DNA of 64,000 nucleotides, from NCBI RefSeq assembly GCF_019802045.1, contig NZ_JAHVHU010000002.1:248001-312000 (forward strand). Reading direction: 5' to 3'. Of the stretch, positions 55,415 through 63,741 are shown in pieces. This stretch comes from Membranihabitans marinus (lineage in GTDB: Bacteria > Bacteroidota > Bacteroidia > Chitinophagales > Saprospiraceae). The notes under the pieces were generated by a model. The model was not told the DNA's origin, ran no database searches, and was given only the letters and a program-made list of their open reading frames with translations. Both the position numbers and the translations under genes were made by a program. Position 1 is the first letter of the stretch, and each line of letters opens with the position of its first letter.

Positions 55415-55422
55415 CAAATATA
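55415..55422 (-). promoter_or_regulatory. -7 promoter element for carB
   Basis: The minus strand reads TATATTTG, an exact match, 28 bp before the ATG at 55386. It supports the chosen start. Confidence 0.55.
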
Positions 55423-55486
55423 AGTCACCAAGGCCAAAGATTTGAATGAGATCGGTTTTTTATCCACGAAATTATCTTTGACAAGC

Positions 55487-55518
55487 TTGGCGTGGATTAA
55501 TTTCTTCTTCTATTTTTG
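55487..55518 (+). promoter_or_regulatory. Promoter of csaA, very close to the start codon
   Basis: TTGG (55487-55490, near -33 TTTG) and TATTTTTG (55511-55518, exact -7 match) are 20 bp apart. The ATG at 55523 begins only 5 bp after the -7 element, so transcription would start at or next to the A of the ATG. Confidence 0.6.
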
Positions 55519-55522
55519 TGTT

Positions 55523-55873
55523 ATGACACAAGATGCATCATTAATAAGCTGGGATGATTTCAAGAAAATAGAAATCCGAAAAGGAACGATTGTTAAGGCG
55601 GAACCATTTCCGGAAGCCAGACAACCTGCCTACAAGATCTGGGTCGATTTTGGCGCTGAAAAAGGTGTTTTGAAAACGAGCGCTCAGGTTACCCGACATT
55701 ACCTCCCTGAACATTTGCCCGGTAAAGCGGTTATGGGAGTAACGAACTTCCCCAAAAAACAAATCGGCCCGCTGATGAGTGAATTTCTGCTGGTGGGTTT
55801 TGAAGATGAAAGCAAGGCTATTATCTTGGCAACTTGTGATCCACAGGTGCCTGATGGGGCCATATTGAAATAA
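55523..55873 (+). CDS. csaA: CsaA-type tRNA-binding protein
   Basis: The 116-residue protein is a stand-alone tRNA-binding (OB-fold) domain of the CsaA type: IEIRKGTIVKAEPFPEARQP at the N-terminus, TSAQVTRHY, and a GVTNFPKKQIGPLMSEFLLVG segment with the end DGAILK. CsaA proteins bind tRNA and may act as chaperones. The start is fixed by the promoter, because the in-frame ATG at 55442 lies before it. The gene is divergent from carB and begins a three-gene unit with the nitroreductase (14-bp gap) and Smr genes. Confidence 0.93.
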   Translation: MTQDASLISWDDFKKIEIRKGTIVKAEPFPEARQPAYKIWVDFGAEKGVLKTSAQVTRHYLPEHLPGKAVMGVTNFPKKQIGPLMSEFLLVGFEDESKAIILATCDPQVPDGAILK

Positions 55874-55887
55874 AACATAAGGAAATT

Positions 55888-56445
55888 ATGAATGATGTTT
55901 TGAAGGCGGTCTCTCGACGAAGAGCCATATACCCGGATCGGTTTAACAACAATGAGATTACCCAAGAACAAGTGCGAGAATTGTTAGAAGCCGCCCGGTT
56001 TGCACCAACGCACAAATTAACAGAACCCTGGCGATTCCATGTCCTGATGGGGGATTCCAAGCATTCATATGCGGATAAGATCAAAACCTTTGTGGAGGAT
56101 AAAACCAACAAACCTGAAAAGGGAGATCGGATGAAAGAAAAAATGGACCAATCCCAGGCCGTGATTGTCATTAGTTATCAGCGAGATCCCAGAGAACGGG
56201 TGCCGGAGTGGGAGGAGATTGCAGCTACGGCGATGGCCGTCCAAAATATATGGATCCATACACAAGCGCTGGGAATGGGCGGATATTGGTCCACCGGTGC
56301 CCCAGCCGTAGAAGCATTGACCCGTCAATTGTCCCTCGAACCCGGTGAAAAAATTCTCGGGCTGTTTTTCCTGGGCCGCCACGATCATGAACCCCGACAG
56401 CGACCTTCAAAATCTGTCGATGAATTTACAACATGGTTGACCTAG
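55888..56445 (+). CDS. Nitroreductase-family FMN oxidoreductase
   Basis: The 185-residue protein matches the nitroreductase family: a basic start (SRRAIYPDRF) that contacts the FMN phosphate, AARFAPTHKLTEPWRF, and GMGGYWSTGA near residue 130. It should bind FMN as a dimer and use NAD(P)H to reduce nitro compounds, quinones or enones. It lies between csaA (14 bp) and the Smr gene (10 bp) on the same strand. No signal peptide is present. Confidence 0.93.
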   Translation: MNDVLKAVSRRRAIYPDRFNNNEITQEQVRELLEAARFAPTHKLTEPWRFHVLMGDSKHSYADKIKTFVEDKTNKPEKGDRMKEKMDQSQAVIVISYQRDPRERVPEWEEIAATAMAVQNIWIHTQALGMGGYWSTGAPAVEALTRQLSLEPGEKILGLFFLGRHDHEPRQRPSKSVDEFTTWLT

Positions 56446-56455
56446 AATTAGCTCT

Positions 56456-57208
56456 ATGAAAGCATTATCGTTAATACTGATATACAAATCAGAGAACCAA
56501 CGTGTTCAGATCGGTTTCCAAAATGACACCTCGGATACCTTTAAGCTCCAGGGTGACATAACTTTCAACGGACCGGAGCCCATTCTTTTGAAAGGCACCC
56601 TGCCCCCCGAATCCAAATCGCTGATGGGGGAGATTCCTTTTGATCAGATCAACGATTACCCACATTTTGAAATGGAGCTGGAGCGACATTCATCCAGGGG
56701 GCATGCAGAAACTATAACGTGTAAGATAAAGCCCAAACCCAAGCATTTTATTAAATTGACCCTGCTCGACGCTTGGGAGAACAGACCAGGACGAAGCTAT
56801 CTGGTATGGAAACAATCGTCGAATTCCGACAGCCTCAAAAGTATTCCTGTTTCAAAACGAAAACCAGGGTCATCGCAACCCAAAAGAACATCCAATGTGA
56901 TCCGCGACCTTTCCGAATTGGCCGTTTTCAATCGAGAACTCGACCTCCATGCGGAAAAACTTTTCGACAACGCAAAATCTGTTCCCCCGGATCAAATCTA
57001 CCAGCGGCAGATGAAAACATTTCAATGGTATATGGACAAGGCACGCTCCATGAATATCGACCGGGTTTTTATCATTCATGGCGTGGGGTCTGGTCGTCTC
57101 AAGAAAGCCATCGCTAATAAGCTGGAATTTGACCCATCGGTCGCTTCTTACACGAACGAACACCACCCCAAATATGGATTTGGCGCCACTGAAGTGGTGT
57201 TTAGATAA
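56456..57208 (+). CDS. Smr-domain protein
   Basis: The 250-residue protein has a C-terminal Smr domain (about 160-250): ELDLHAEKL, then FIIHGVGSGRLKKAI, and a YGFGATEVVF end. The N-terminal half is a beta-rich region that fits DUF2027-type proteins of Bacteroidota. The Smr domain is an endonuclease or nucleic-acid-binding unit also found at the end of MutS2. No MutS2 ATPase part is present here. It is the last gene of the csaA unit. A heptamer repeat array follows. Confidence 0.88.
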   Translation: MKALSLILIYKSENQRVQIGFQNDTSDTFKLQGDITFNGPEPILLKGTLPPESKSLMGEIPFDQINDYPHFEMELERHSSRGHAETITCKIKPKPKHFIKLTLLDAWENRPGRSYLVWKQSSNSDSLKSIPVSKRKPGSSQPKRTSNVIRDLSELAVFNRELDLHAEKLFDNAKSVPPDQIYQRQMKTFQWYMDKARSMNIDRVFIIHGVGSGRLKKAIANKLEFDPSVASYTNEHHPKYGFGATEVVFR

Positions 57209-57274
57209 AAGGCTTTTGGGTATTGGGTCGCTTCGCTTTTGGGTGTTCGTCGACCTGAGCGGGTGCCGAACGAT

Positions 57275-57403
57275 CATCAACCATCAACAATTAACCATCA
57301 ACCATCAACCATTAACCATCCACCATCCACCATCAACCATCAACCATCCACCATCCACCATCAACCATCAACCATCAACCATCAACCATTAACCATTAAT
57401 AAT
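57275..57403. repeat. Tandem heptamer array (ACCATCA-type)
   Basis: About 18 copies of a 7-bp unit, mostly ACCATCA with changes to ACCATTA, ACCATCC and ACAATTA, fill the space between two convergent genes. It begins about 65 bp after the Smr stop and ends 7 bp before the stop of the GH109-like gene. No T-rich hairpin is inside. Confidence 0.95.
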
Positions 57404-57409
57404 TAACAG

Positions 57410-58819
57410 TTACCCTGTCACCACTTTGGTGTTCCCGCCACCGCGCAAGGAGATGTCTACAGGCGCATTGGTTTTCCACGAACCTCTGGTGAAATCAGGA
57501 ACATCAATCGAATTGGATCGGTTGGCGACAGAGGCTTCACTGAGTGGCGATATCGCGCTCCACAAGGCACCGTCATAAACGTCATTGTCCAGTGGAAGGC
57601 CATTGCGCAAACAGTCGATGAGTCGCCAGTCCATGATGAAGTCCATGCCACCGTGACCACCGATTTTTTTTGCCATATCACCCACTTTTTCAACCAGTTC
57701 CGGGGTGTATTTTTCTTCAATCTCTTTGAATTCCTGCTCGTTTTTCCAATTGTGACCTTGGGCGATTCGCGCTGGTGAAGGCCACTTGCGCGCGATACCT
57801 TTGGTGCCGGAAAGTAAATGGATTCTGGAATAAGGGCGTGGCGATGTGACATCATGCTGTACCATGATGGTCCGACCTTTGTGTGTTTTTATGCAACTGG
57901 TATTGATGTTACCCCGGTATTTTTTACTCGCCCACATATTGAAGAATGGATCTTCTGCGGCTAGTTCCACCGCATGGTCATGCATCATAAAATCATCGCT
58001 CGACATGGAGTTCATGTATTCCATTTTGTCCCCGCGATTGATGTTCATCGCCCAACAAACCGGGCCCAGGCCATGGGTCGCGTATAGATCCCCGTCCCGT
58101 GTGGCGTTTTCTTCCAGTCGCCACATGTCCGAATATCCGGTTTTGCTGAAGTTGAGCCCCAGCAGATTGTGCAGGTAAGCCCCTTCTCCGTGAATGATCT
58201 CACCGAAATAACCCTGTCGAGCCATATTGAGTGTCAAAAGCTCGAAAAAGTCATAACAGCAATTTTCCATCATGACACAGTGTTTTTTTGTCCGTTCGGA
58301 AGTTTCTACCAATTGCCAGCATTCTTCCAAAGTGGTGGCAATAGGTACTTCACAAACAGCATGCTTATCGTGTTCCATCGCATAGACGCACATGGGAGTG
58401 TGCCAATCCCATGGTGTAACGATGTATACCAAGTCGATATCATCGCGTTCACAAACTTTCTTCCAGGCCATCGCTGATCCCGAATACAAATCCGGCGCGT
58501 GGTGAGTACCTTCGAGGATTTTCTTAGCTTTTTCTGTGCGTTCCGGCTGAATGTCACACAATGCTTTGATATCTACACCCTGGATTTTACTCAACCGATT
58601 CACGGCTCCGGGACCGCGTTGTCCCAGTCCGATGACAGCAACCCGCACGGTGTCTAAAGCGGGTGCTGCATAACCCGACATATTAAAATGCTGCTGGTTG
58701 TTTTTGGGTTTGAGTCCCTGGATCTGATTGGATTCTTTACCCTGGACGAATCCTGCTCCTGCCAAACCCAAACCTGCTAAACCGGTCTTCCGAATAAAAT
58801 CTCTACGGTTGTTTTTCAT
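57410..58819 (-). CDS. GH109-like Gfo/Idh/MocA oxidoreductase, twin-arginine exported
   Basis: The 469-residue protein has a twin-arginine signal (NNRRDFIRKTGLAGLGLAG) and an NAD-binding Rossmann domain (about 55-190, VRVAVIGLGQRGPGAV). The typical GH109 motifs MMENCCYD and ATHGLGP are present, along with CEVPIA and the substrate-site WDWHTPM. GH109 enzymes cleave alpha-linked N-acetylgalactosamine with an NAD-dependent mechanism; some relatives act on other sugars. It converges with the Smr gene across the heptamer array, and is divergent from the GH32 gene. Confidence 0.88.
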   Translation of the reverse strand: MKNNRRDFIRKTGLAGLGLAGAGFVQGKESNQIQGLKPKNNQQHFNMSGYAAPALDTVRVAVIGLGQRGPGAVNRLSKIQGVDIKALCDIQPERTEKAKKILEGTHHAPDLYSGSAMAWKKVCERDDIDLVYIVTPWDWHTPMCVYAMEHDKHAVCEVPIATTLEECWQLVETSERTKKHCVMMENCCYDFFELLTLNMARQGYFGEIIHGEGAYLHNLLGLNFSKTGYSDMWRLEENATRDGDLYATHGLGPVCWAMNINRGDKMEYMNSMSSDDFMMHDHAVELAAEDPFFNMWASKKYRGNINTSCIKTHKGRTIMVQHDVTSPRPYSRIHLLSGTKGIARKWPSPARIAQGHNWKNEQEFKEIEEKYTPELVEKVGDMAKKIGGHGGMDFIMDWRLIDCLRNGLPLDNDVYDGALWSAISPLSEASVANRSNSIDVPDFTRGSWKTNAPVDISLRGGGNTKVVTG

Positions 58820-58977
58820 GGTATATTATTTCTTATTACTGTTTGTATGATTATATGCGAGGCCAATATACAAATTTATATAAGAATTCTTTATGGTCCT
58901 TGTATTTCACCTCCGTGCAAATCATCAAAATTATCTAAGTATTCTGCCAGACGTAAAAATGGACGCGAAAACTTTGT

Positions 58978-58985
58978 TACTTTTG
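58978..58985 (+). promoter_or_regulatory. -7 promoter element for the GH32 gene
   Basis: TACTTTTG matches TAnnTTTG and lies 32 bp before the ATG at 59018. No clear -33 box is seen. It supports the signal-peptide start. Confidence 0.45.
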
Positions 58986-59017
58986 AATCATCTGTTCATG
59001 ACAAAAATAAGCTCTGT

Positions 59018-60661
59018 ATGAAACCCCATTTATTGATTGCTTCCTTATTTATTTCTTTTACTTCCGGACTTATGGGTCAATCCACAGAACGAACGATTTC
59101 TATTTCTGAAAAATACCTGAATTTGCCGGTGAATCAATCGGAAGCCCGGGAAGAGATGACCTTGACCTTTGAAGATGGTACCGTCCGCAAGTTTGTGATC
59201 CGACTTAGTGATGGATCGCCTGACTATTGGGTTTTTGTGGATCTGACTACCTTTCAAAATCAAGATCTTAAAATCAATTATCCTTCAAACCGGCAGGGCA
59301 TAGCACAAATATATCAGTCTGCGGAGATCACCGGGGCAGACAGCCTGTATCAGGAAACGTACCGACCACGGTTTCATTTTTCGTCCAAACGAGGCTGGAA
59401 CAATGATCCAAACGGCCTGGTCTATGCCAACGGGGTCTATCACCTGTTCTACCAGCATAATCCCTATGAGATTTTTTGGGAAAATATGCATTGGGGACAT
59501 GCGACAAGTACTGATCTGATACACTGGGAAGAACAGGGAGACGTCCTGTATCCAGATTCACTGGGGACGATGTTTTCGGGCTCAGCCGTGGTGGATGAGA
59601 AAAATACTGCCGGGTTTCAGCAAGGTACAGAAGATGTGTTGGTTGCCATTTATACCGCACACAGGCCGGGTCATGAGGTGCAATGCCTGGCTTACAGTAA
59701 TGATGAAGGAAAAACGTGGCGTAAGTACAAAAACAATCCGGTTCTCGATAGTAAGGAACGGTGGGAGTCTGGAAATACCCGGGACCCCAAAGTATTCTGG
59801 CATGAGGAGACTGACCGCTGGGTGATGGTTCTTTTTGAAAAAGATGGCCACTCGATTTATACTTCCACCGATCTGAAAGGATGGATCTATCAAAGTCATC
59901 AACCCGGATTCTGGGAATGTCCTGAACTGATTCAGATGCCGGTGGACGGAGATGAGAACCATATGAAATGGGTCATGTATGGAGCGTCCGGCACCTATTT
60001 TATCGGAGATTTCGACGGAGAACGGTTTGTGATTGAATCGGGGAAGCACAATTATTACTCGGGCCCGATGTATGCAGCACAGACATTCAGCAATAGTCCA
60101 GGGTATCCTTCTCCGGTGATCCAGATCGGTTGGGCGCAAATCTCGCATCCGGAAATGCCGTTTAATCAGATGATGGCTTTTCCCACGCAACTGAGTTTGA
60201 AGTCTACGCGAAATGGCATTCGGTTGTGTTCAAAACCAATTGATGGTATTGAAAAATTGTATGCGAGATCCTGGAAATGGACCGACCTGGATGTTTCTGG
60301 AGCGAACGAGGTGCTGCAAGAAACGGAAGGGGATTTGTTTCAGATCAAAATGAAGGTGGAGATGATCGAAGGGATTGCTTTTGATCTGCAACTGGATGGA
60401 AATTTGATCGCGTCTTACAGTTTTAATCACAATAAGCTCAATGGAGCATTCTATGCCGGAGATCAGATGGAAGACCGAATGATCGATCTGGAAATTTTAG
60501 TCGATAAGACCTCCATCGAAGTATTTGCAGACGATGGGCAGTTTACGGTTCTTTCACCGAGGCAAGAAGCTAAAAATAATGCTGGACTCCAATTTGCACC
60601 CAGAAAGGATCAGGTAAAGATCCATGCCCTGGAGGTCCACCGGCTTAAAACAGCGTGGTGA
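59018..60661 (+). CDS. GH32 fructan hydrolase (levanase/inulinase/invertase type)
   Basis: The ATG at 59018 gives a 547-residue exported protein (signal ending GLMGQS); an ATG at 58847 in the same frame has no signal. An N-terminal beta domain (about 22-112, like the DUF4980 domain of Bacteroidota GH32 proteins) is followed by a five-bladed propeller with the catalytic motifs WNNDPNG (Asp130 nucleophile), TRDPKVFW and WECPELI (Glu acid/base), and a C-terminal jelly roll with KTSIEVFADDG. It removes fructose from levan, inulin or sucrose-type glycans outside the cytoplasm. Confidence 0.95.
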   Translation: MKPHLLIASLFISFTSGLMGQSTERTISISEKYLNLPVNQSEAREEMTLTFEDGTVRKFVIRLSDGSPDYWVFVDLTTFQNQDLKINYPSNRQGIAQIYQSAEITGADSLYQETYRPRFHFSSKRGWNNDPNGLVYANGVYHLFYQHNPYEIFWENMHWGHATSTDLIHWEEQGDVLYPDSLGTMFSGSAVVDEKNTAGFQQGTEDVLVAIYTAHRPGHEVQCLAYSNDEGKTWRKYKNNPVLDSKERWESGNTRDPKVFWHEETDRWVMVLFEKDGHSIYTSTDLKGWIYQSHQPGFWECPELIQMPVDGDENHMKWVMYGASGTYFIGDFDGERFVIESGKHNYYSGPMYAAQTFSNSPGYPSPVIQIGWAQISHPEMPFNQMMAFPTQLSLKSTRNGIRLCSKPIDGIEKLYARSWKWTDLDVSGANEVLQETEGDLFQIKMKVEMIEGIAFDLQLDGNLIASYSFNHNKLNGAFYAGDQMEDRMIDLEILVDKTSIEVFADDGQFTVLSPRQEAKNNAGLQFAPRKDQVKIHALEVHRLKTAW

Positions 60662-60809
60662 ATAACAATACGATCGTCTTGGCTGGACGTCTTTACTATT
60701 TTGAAGTCTGTGTAGTATGCCATGAAACTATAACTACTAATGTGTATGTCAGACCTTCCGAAACTGGGGGAATGTCTTGAAATAGGAATTATTTTGATAA
60801 TTAAAATCC

Positions 60810-60817
60810 TATATTTG
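60810..60817 (+). promoter_or_regulatory. -7 promoter element in the leader before the AraC pair
   Basis: TATATTTG is an exact match, about 215 bp before the first AraC gene. The 60662-61033 stretch holds only tiny reading frames, so a long 5' leader is likely if this promoter is used. Confidence 0.4.
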
Positions 60818-61033
60818 CGGTAATTTTTTTGGAATATACTTCTCGAAGTAACAACAATGCTCATGGATTACTCAGCATGCATGCCGAGGTGGATGAAATC
60901 TGAAGTTTTATTTCAATACATGATGAAAATAAATTAGACAAGCCTTCGGGGAGCTAAGAATGGTGTGGAATTATAAGGATGGAAGAAAGGCGCCAAGTGT
61001 AAGAATTACTTCATTGTAAGGTATGAAAGCAAT

Positions 61034-62161
61034 TTGCTAGTGGATCACCATTTCATAAACAGTCAGGTATTAGGTGCAGAGAATGAGACACACCCTTTAG
61101 AATCAAAGGGTGTTGCTTTGGTCTTTCCGCAAATGCTTCTTATTACCATTCTACTGCTTTTTTCAGTCCTTCATTTATCGATGTGGATCGTTGATTTATC
61201 TCTGGTTTATGTGCAGGTCGTGTTAGTACTGGGCCCCTTGTTAAGATTCTCTTATACGAACCACAGAAATGATGCCCCCGTCATCAAAGTGGTATGGTGG
61301 CAGGCGCTTCCTTACTTTATTCTGGCAGTTGTTTCATTTGTCGGTTGGCATTTAGATTTTTTTTATGATTTTGACCATTTTAGCCAAAGGTCATTGAGTA
61401 TCAGTTGTTATGTGTTGACCTTTAGCTTGATTATGGCATACACTATTTGGGTCTTATTTCGGGCCCAATCAATTGATTTTTCATCCCGCTCTTCTGAAGT
61501 GAACGTTATTCTCATCGTGACCATGGTTTTTGTTGTGTTGACACCAATTGTTTTTCTAAAACTTAGTGAAGTCTTTTTTGTCGGTTTAAATGATTCTTAT
61601 TCCATTGGTAACACCATATACATAGTCGTTATTCTTGTGGCGCTTAAGTTGGTTTGGGTTCTGTTTGATTTCCTCCGTGTTTCAGTTCCTCAAAATAAAG
61701 AGCAAACGATGCCGTACAGTCTTTCGGTTCATAAAACACCTGTGGATTTAACTATTTCAGCGCCGACGCCGGATAATGAAAACCCCCAATCTGAGACGGT
61801 TCAATTGGCTGCGGAAGTAGAAGCAGCTTTGATGAATTCTAATTGGATTGTGAATCCTACCATATCTTTGGATTCTATGGAGGCTAAAACGGGCATTGCA
61901 AAGTCACGGCTATCTCATTTGTTCAACACGTATTATAAGAAAGGATTTTATCAAATGATCGGAGAGTACAGGATTCGATACGCGATGACAATTTTGGATG
62001 AAAATAAAAACATCTCTTTTGAAGCATTGTCAGATATGTGTGGATTTAACTCTAAAACAACCTTTTATAAATACTTCAAAGCAGTCAATGAATGTACGCC
62101 CAATCAATATTTGCGATCACTGAATAAAGAAGAAAACAGCAGTGAAAATAATGTAAGGTAA
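61034..62161 (+). CDS. AraC-family regulator with membrane segments, first of a pair
   Basis: The 375-residue protein has about six hydrophobic segments in residues 30-210 and a C-terminal AraC domain (about 265-370: SLDSMEAKTGIAKSRLSHLF and MCGFNSKTTFYKYFK). Such fused regulators sense a signal in or at the membrane and bind DNA from the inner face. The start is uncertain: TTG at 61034, GTG at 61040 or ATG at 61133 are in frame. The usual first membrane helix of this family is not seen before residue 30, so the N-terminus may be shortened. The second AraC gene follows after 9 bp. Confidence 0.8.
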   Translation: MLVDHHFINSQVLGAENETHPLESKGVALVFPQMLLITILLLFSVLHLSMWIVDLSLVYVQVVLVLGPLLRFSYTNHRNDAPVIKVVWWQALPYFILAVVSFVGWHLDFFYDFDHFSQRSLSISCYVLTFSLIMAYTIWVLFRAQSIDFSSRSSEVNVILIVTMVFVVLTPIVFLKLSEVFFVGLNDSYSIGNTIYIVVILVALKLVWVLFDFLRVSVPQNKEQTMPYSLSVHKTPVDLTISAPTPDNENPQSETVQLAAEVEAALMNSNWIVNPTISLDSMEAKTGIAKSRLSHLFNTYYKKGFYQMIGEYRIRYAMTILDENKNISFEALSDMCGFNSKTTFYKYFKAVNECTPNQYLRSLNKEENSSENNVR

Positions 62162-62170
62162 CCTTTTACT

Positions 62171-63292
62171 ATGAATATACTTCAGATACTAGTAGCTGTT
62201 GATATTTTGGTGGTTTTGATGGTTTTGGCGTTTCATTTAAAAAAACCTCATCAATACCAACGTTCTTTTTATCAGGTACTCACTTCGTTTTTGGTTTTTT
62301 TATTATTTCATTTTGTCTATGTCTTTGTTAGTAAGATCTGGTTCCCTGAAGGTGGATGGGTGGAAAATTCTGCACCTTTTGGCTTGATGTATGGGCCTTT
62401 TTTGTATGTATTGCTGAAAACCAGATTGACAGATAGAATTGTTCCTCGGCAAGTTGTCATGCATGCATTGCCCTATCTTGTTTTTTTAGTATTGCAACTG
62501 ACCTTTTTAATCATCCAGTTGGAATACCGGACACCGATTGCCAGGATTTACATGAAAATATTATATAGCTTGATTCCGGTATCATTCATTGGATATGGTC
62601 TGATATCATCCCGAATCATACATAAATCACAATACAGAATTAATCCTAGATTTTACATAGTGCTGATATGTAACATTCTGATGCTGTTTATATTGTCACT
62701 GTTTTTTATTAATATCATATTGAAGGATTCCATTTTTCTTCAGAAACCCGGGGTGGATGTAGGAGGCTTGATGATATATACTTTTTTCTTGTTGAGTTTG
62801 CTTTCAATTTTTCTTTTTATTTGTAATAGGAAACCAATCATAATTGGCAATTCAGTGGTAGAAGGTCAAAAGATTGATGTCACTCCATCCAATCCTTCGC
62901 AAGAATACCTGGAATCGGACTCCCAATATAAAAAATCAGGGCTCACAGAATCTGATTTGATGACCTATGAAAAAGATTTGGATAAACTTATGGAAAATGA
63001 GAAGCTGTGGCTGGATCCAGATTTGAATTTGGATTTTTTGGCTGATTGTTTAAAAGTGCCCAGCCATCACCTGACTCAAGTGTTGAGTGTGCGAAAAAAC
63101 AAAAACTTTAATGAGTATATCAACACCATGCGAGTGGAACACGCTTGTCATCTAATCCATCATAAAGGGGACGAAATATCACTGACCGAAGTAGCGTACC
63201 AGAGCGGATTCAATTCCAGGTCGACCTTCTATCGATGGTTTAAAAAGCTACTTAAAAAGACCCCCGCAAACTACCAGGCCGAGCAGCGTTGA
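62171..63292 (+). CDS. AraC-family regulator with membrane segments, second of a pair
   Basis: The 373-residue protein has seven hydrophobic segments in about residues 1-225 and a C-terminal AraC domain (about 265-370: LNLDFLADCLKVPSHHLTQVL and SGFNSRSTFYRWFKK). The layout fits the 7TM-linked AraC regulators common in Bacteroidota. It is related to the gene before it but far from identical. The target genes are not known. Nearest candidates are the GH32 gene upstream and the secreted protein downstream. Confidence 0.88.
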   Translation: MNILQILVAVDILVVLMVLAFHLKKPHQYQRSFYQVLTSFLVFLLFHFVYVFVSKIWFPEGGWVENSAPFGLMYGPFLYVLLKTRLTDRIVPRQVVMHALPYLVFLVLQLTFLIIQLEYRTPIARIYMKILYSLIPVSFIGYGLISSRIIHKSQYRINPRFYIVLICNILMLFILSLFFINIILKDSIFLQKPGVDVGGLMIYTFFLLSLLSIFLFICNRKPIIIGNSVVEGQKIDVTPSNPSQEYLESDSQYKKSGLTESDLMTYEKDLDKLMENEKLWLDPDLNLDFLADCLKVPSHHLTQVLSVRKNKNFNEYINTMRVEHACHLIHHKGDEISLTEVAYQSGFNSRSTFYRWFKKLLKKTPANYQAEQR

Positions 63293-63741
63293 CCTTCTCT
63301 TCTCTTACGTCGTTTAATTGCGACAAGCAACTTTAGACCCTTTCGAACATGAAACCGGTATTTGTCTTTGCAATACAGGCATATACGGGTGTGACAATGA
63401 ACTGTGTCAATTCTGTGGCGTGTCGTACTTCCCATAGAAATGGACGATGAATACTGATTTATGAAATTACTTTCGCATCCAAATAGTAAACTAAAATATG
63501 GTCCGGAAGAAAGCTGGGTGTTAAATAAAGAATGGTACGATAATATTAATAGTTCAATAAATAGACCGCTGGTTGTGGCTGAACTTTTTATTTTTATATT
63601 AATGAATTTTCGCTTATAAAAGTTGATTATTGTCAACAATAAACATGTCTTCGTAAGTTGTAATATGACTTTGGCTGTTGATGCAACGGCTCTGGTAATA
63701 CCTAGTAACCCCTTAAATCTAACATGTAAAACACGCCGACT
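63293..63741. other. Intergenic, no gene recognised
   Basis: The 449-bp stretch between the second AraC gene and the secreted protein holds only short frames with no recognisable product. It should carry the promoter of the last gene. Confidence 0.45.

Noticed and set aside
57275-57403. A CRISPR array
   Set aside because: The units are 7 bp and contiguous, with no spacers; no cas gene is near.
60857-60937. A 26-codon reading frame in the leader of the first AraC gene
   Set aside because: It is too short and not supported by a ribosome site or conservation; it could be an upstream peptide but nothing shows it.
63461-63619. A 52-residue plus-strand frame before the last gene
   Set aside because: No signal, domain or promoter match; AT-rich composition fits chance.
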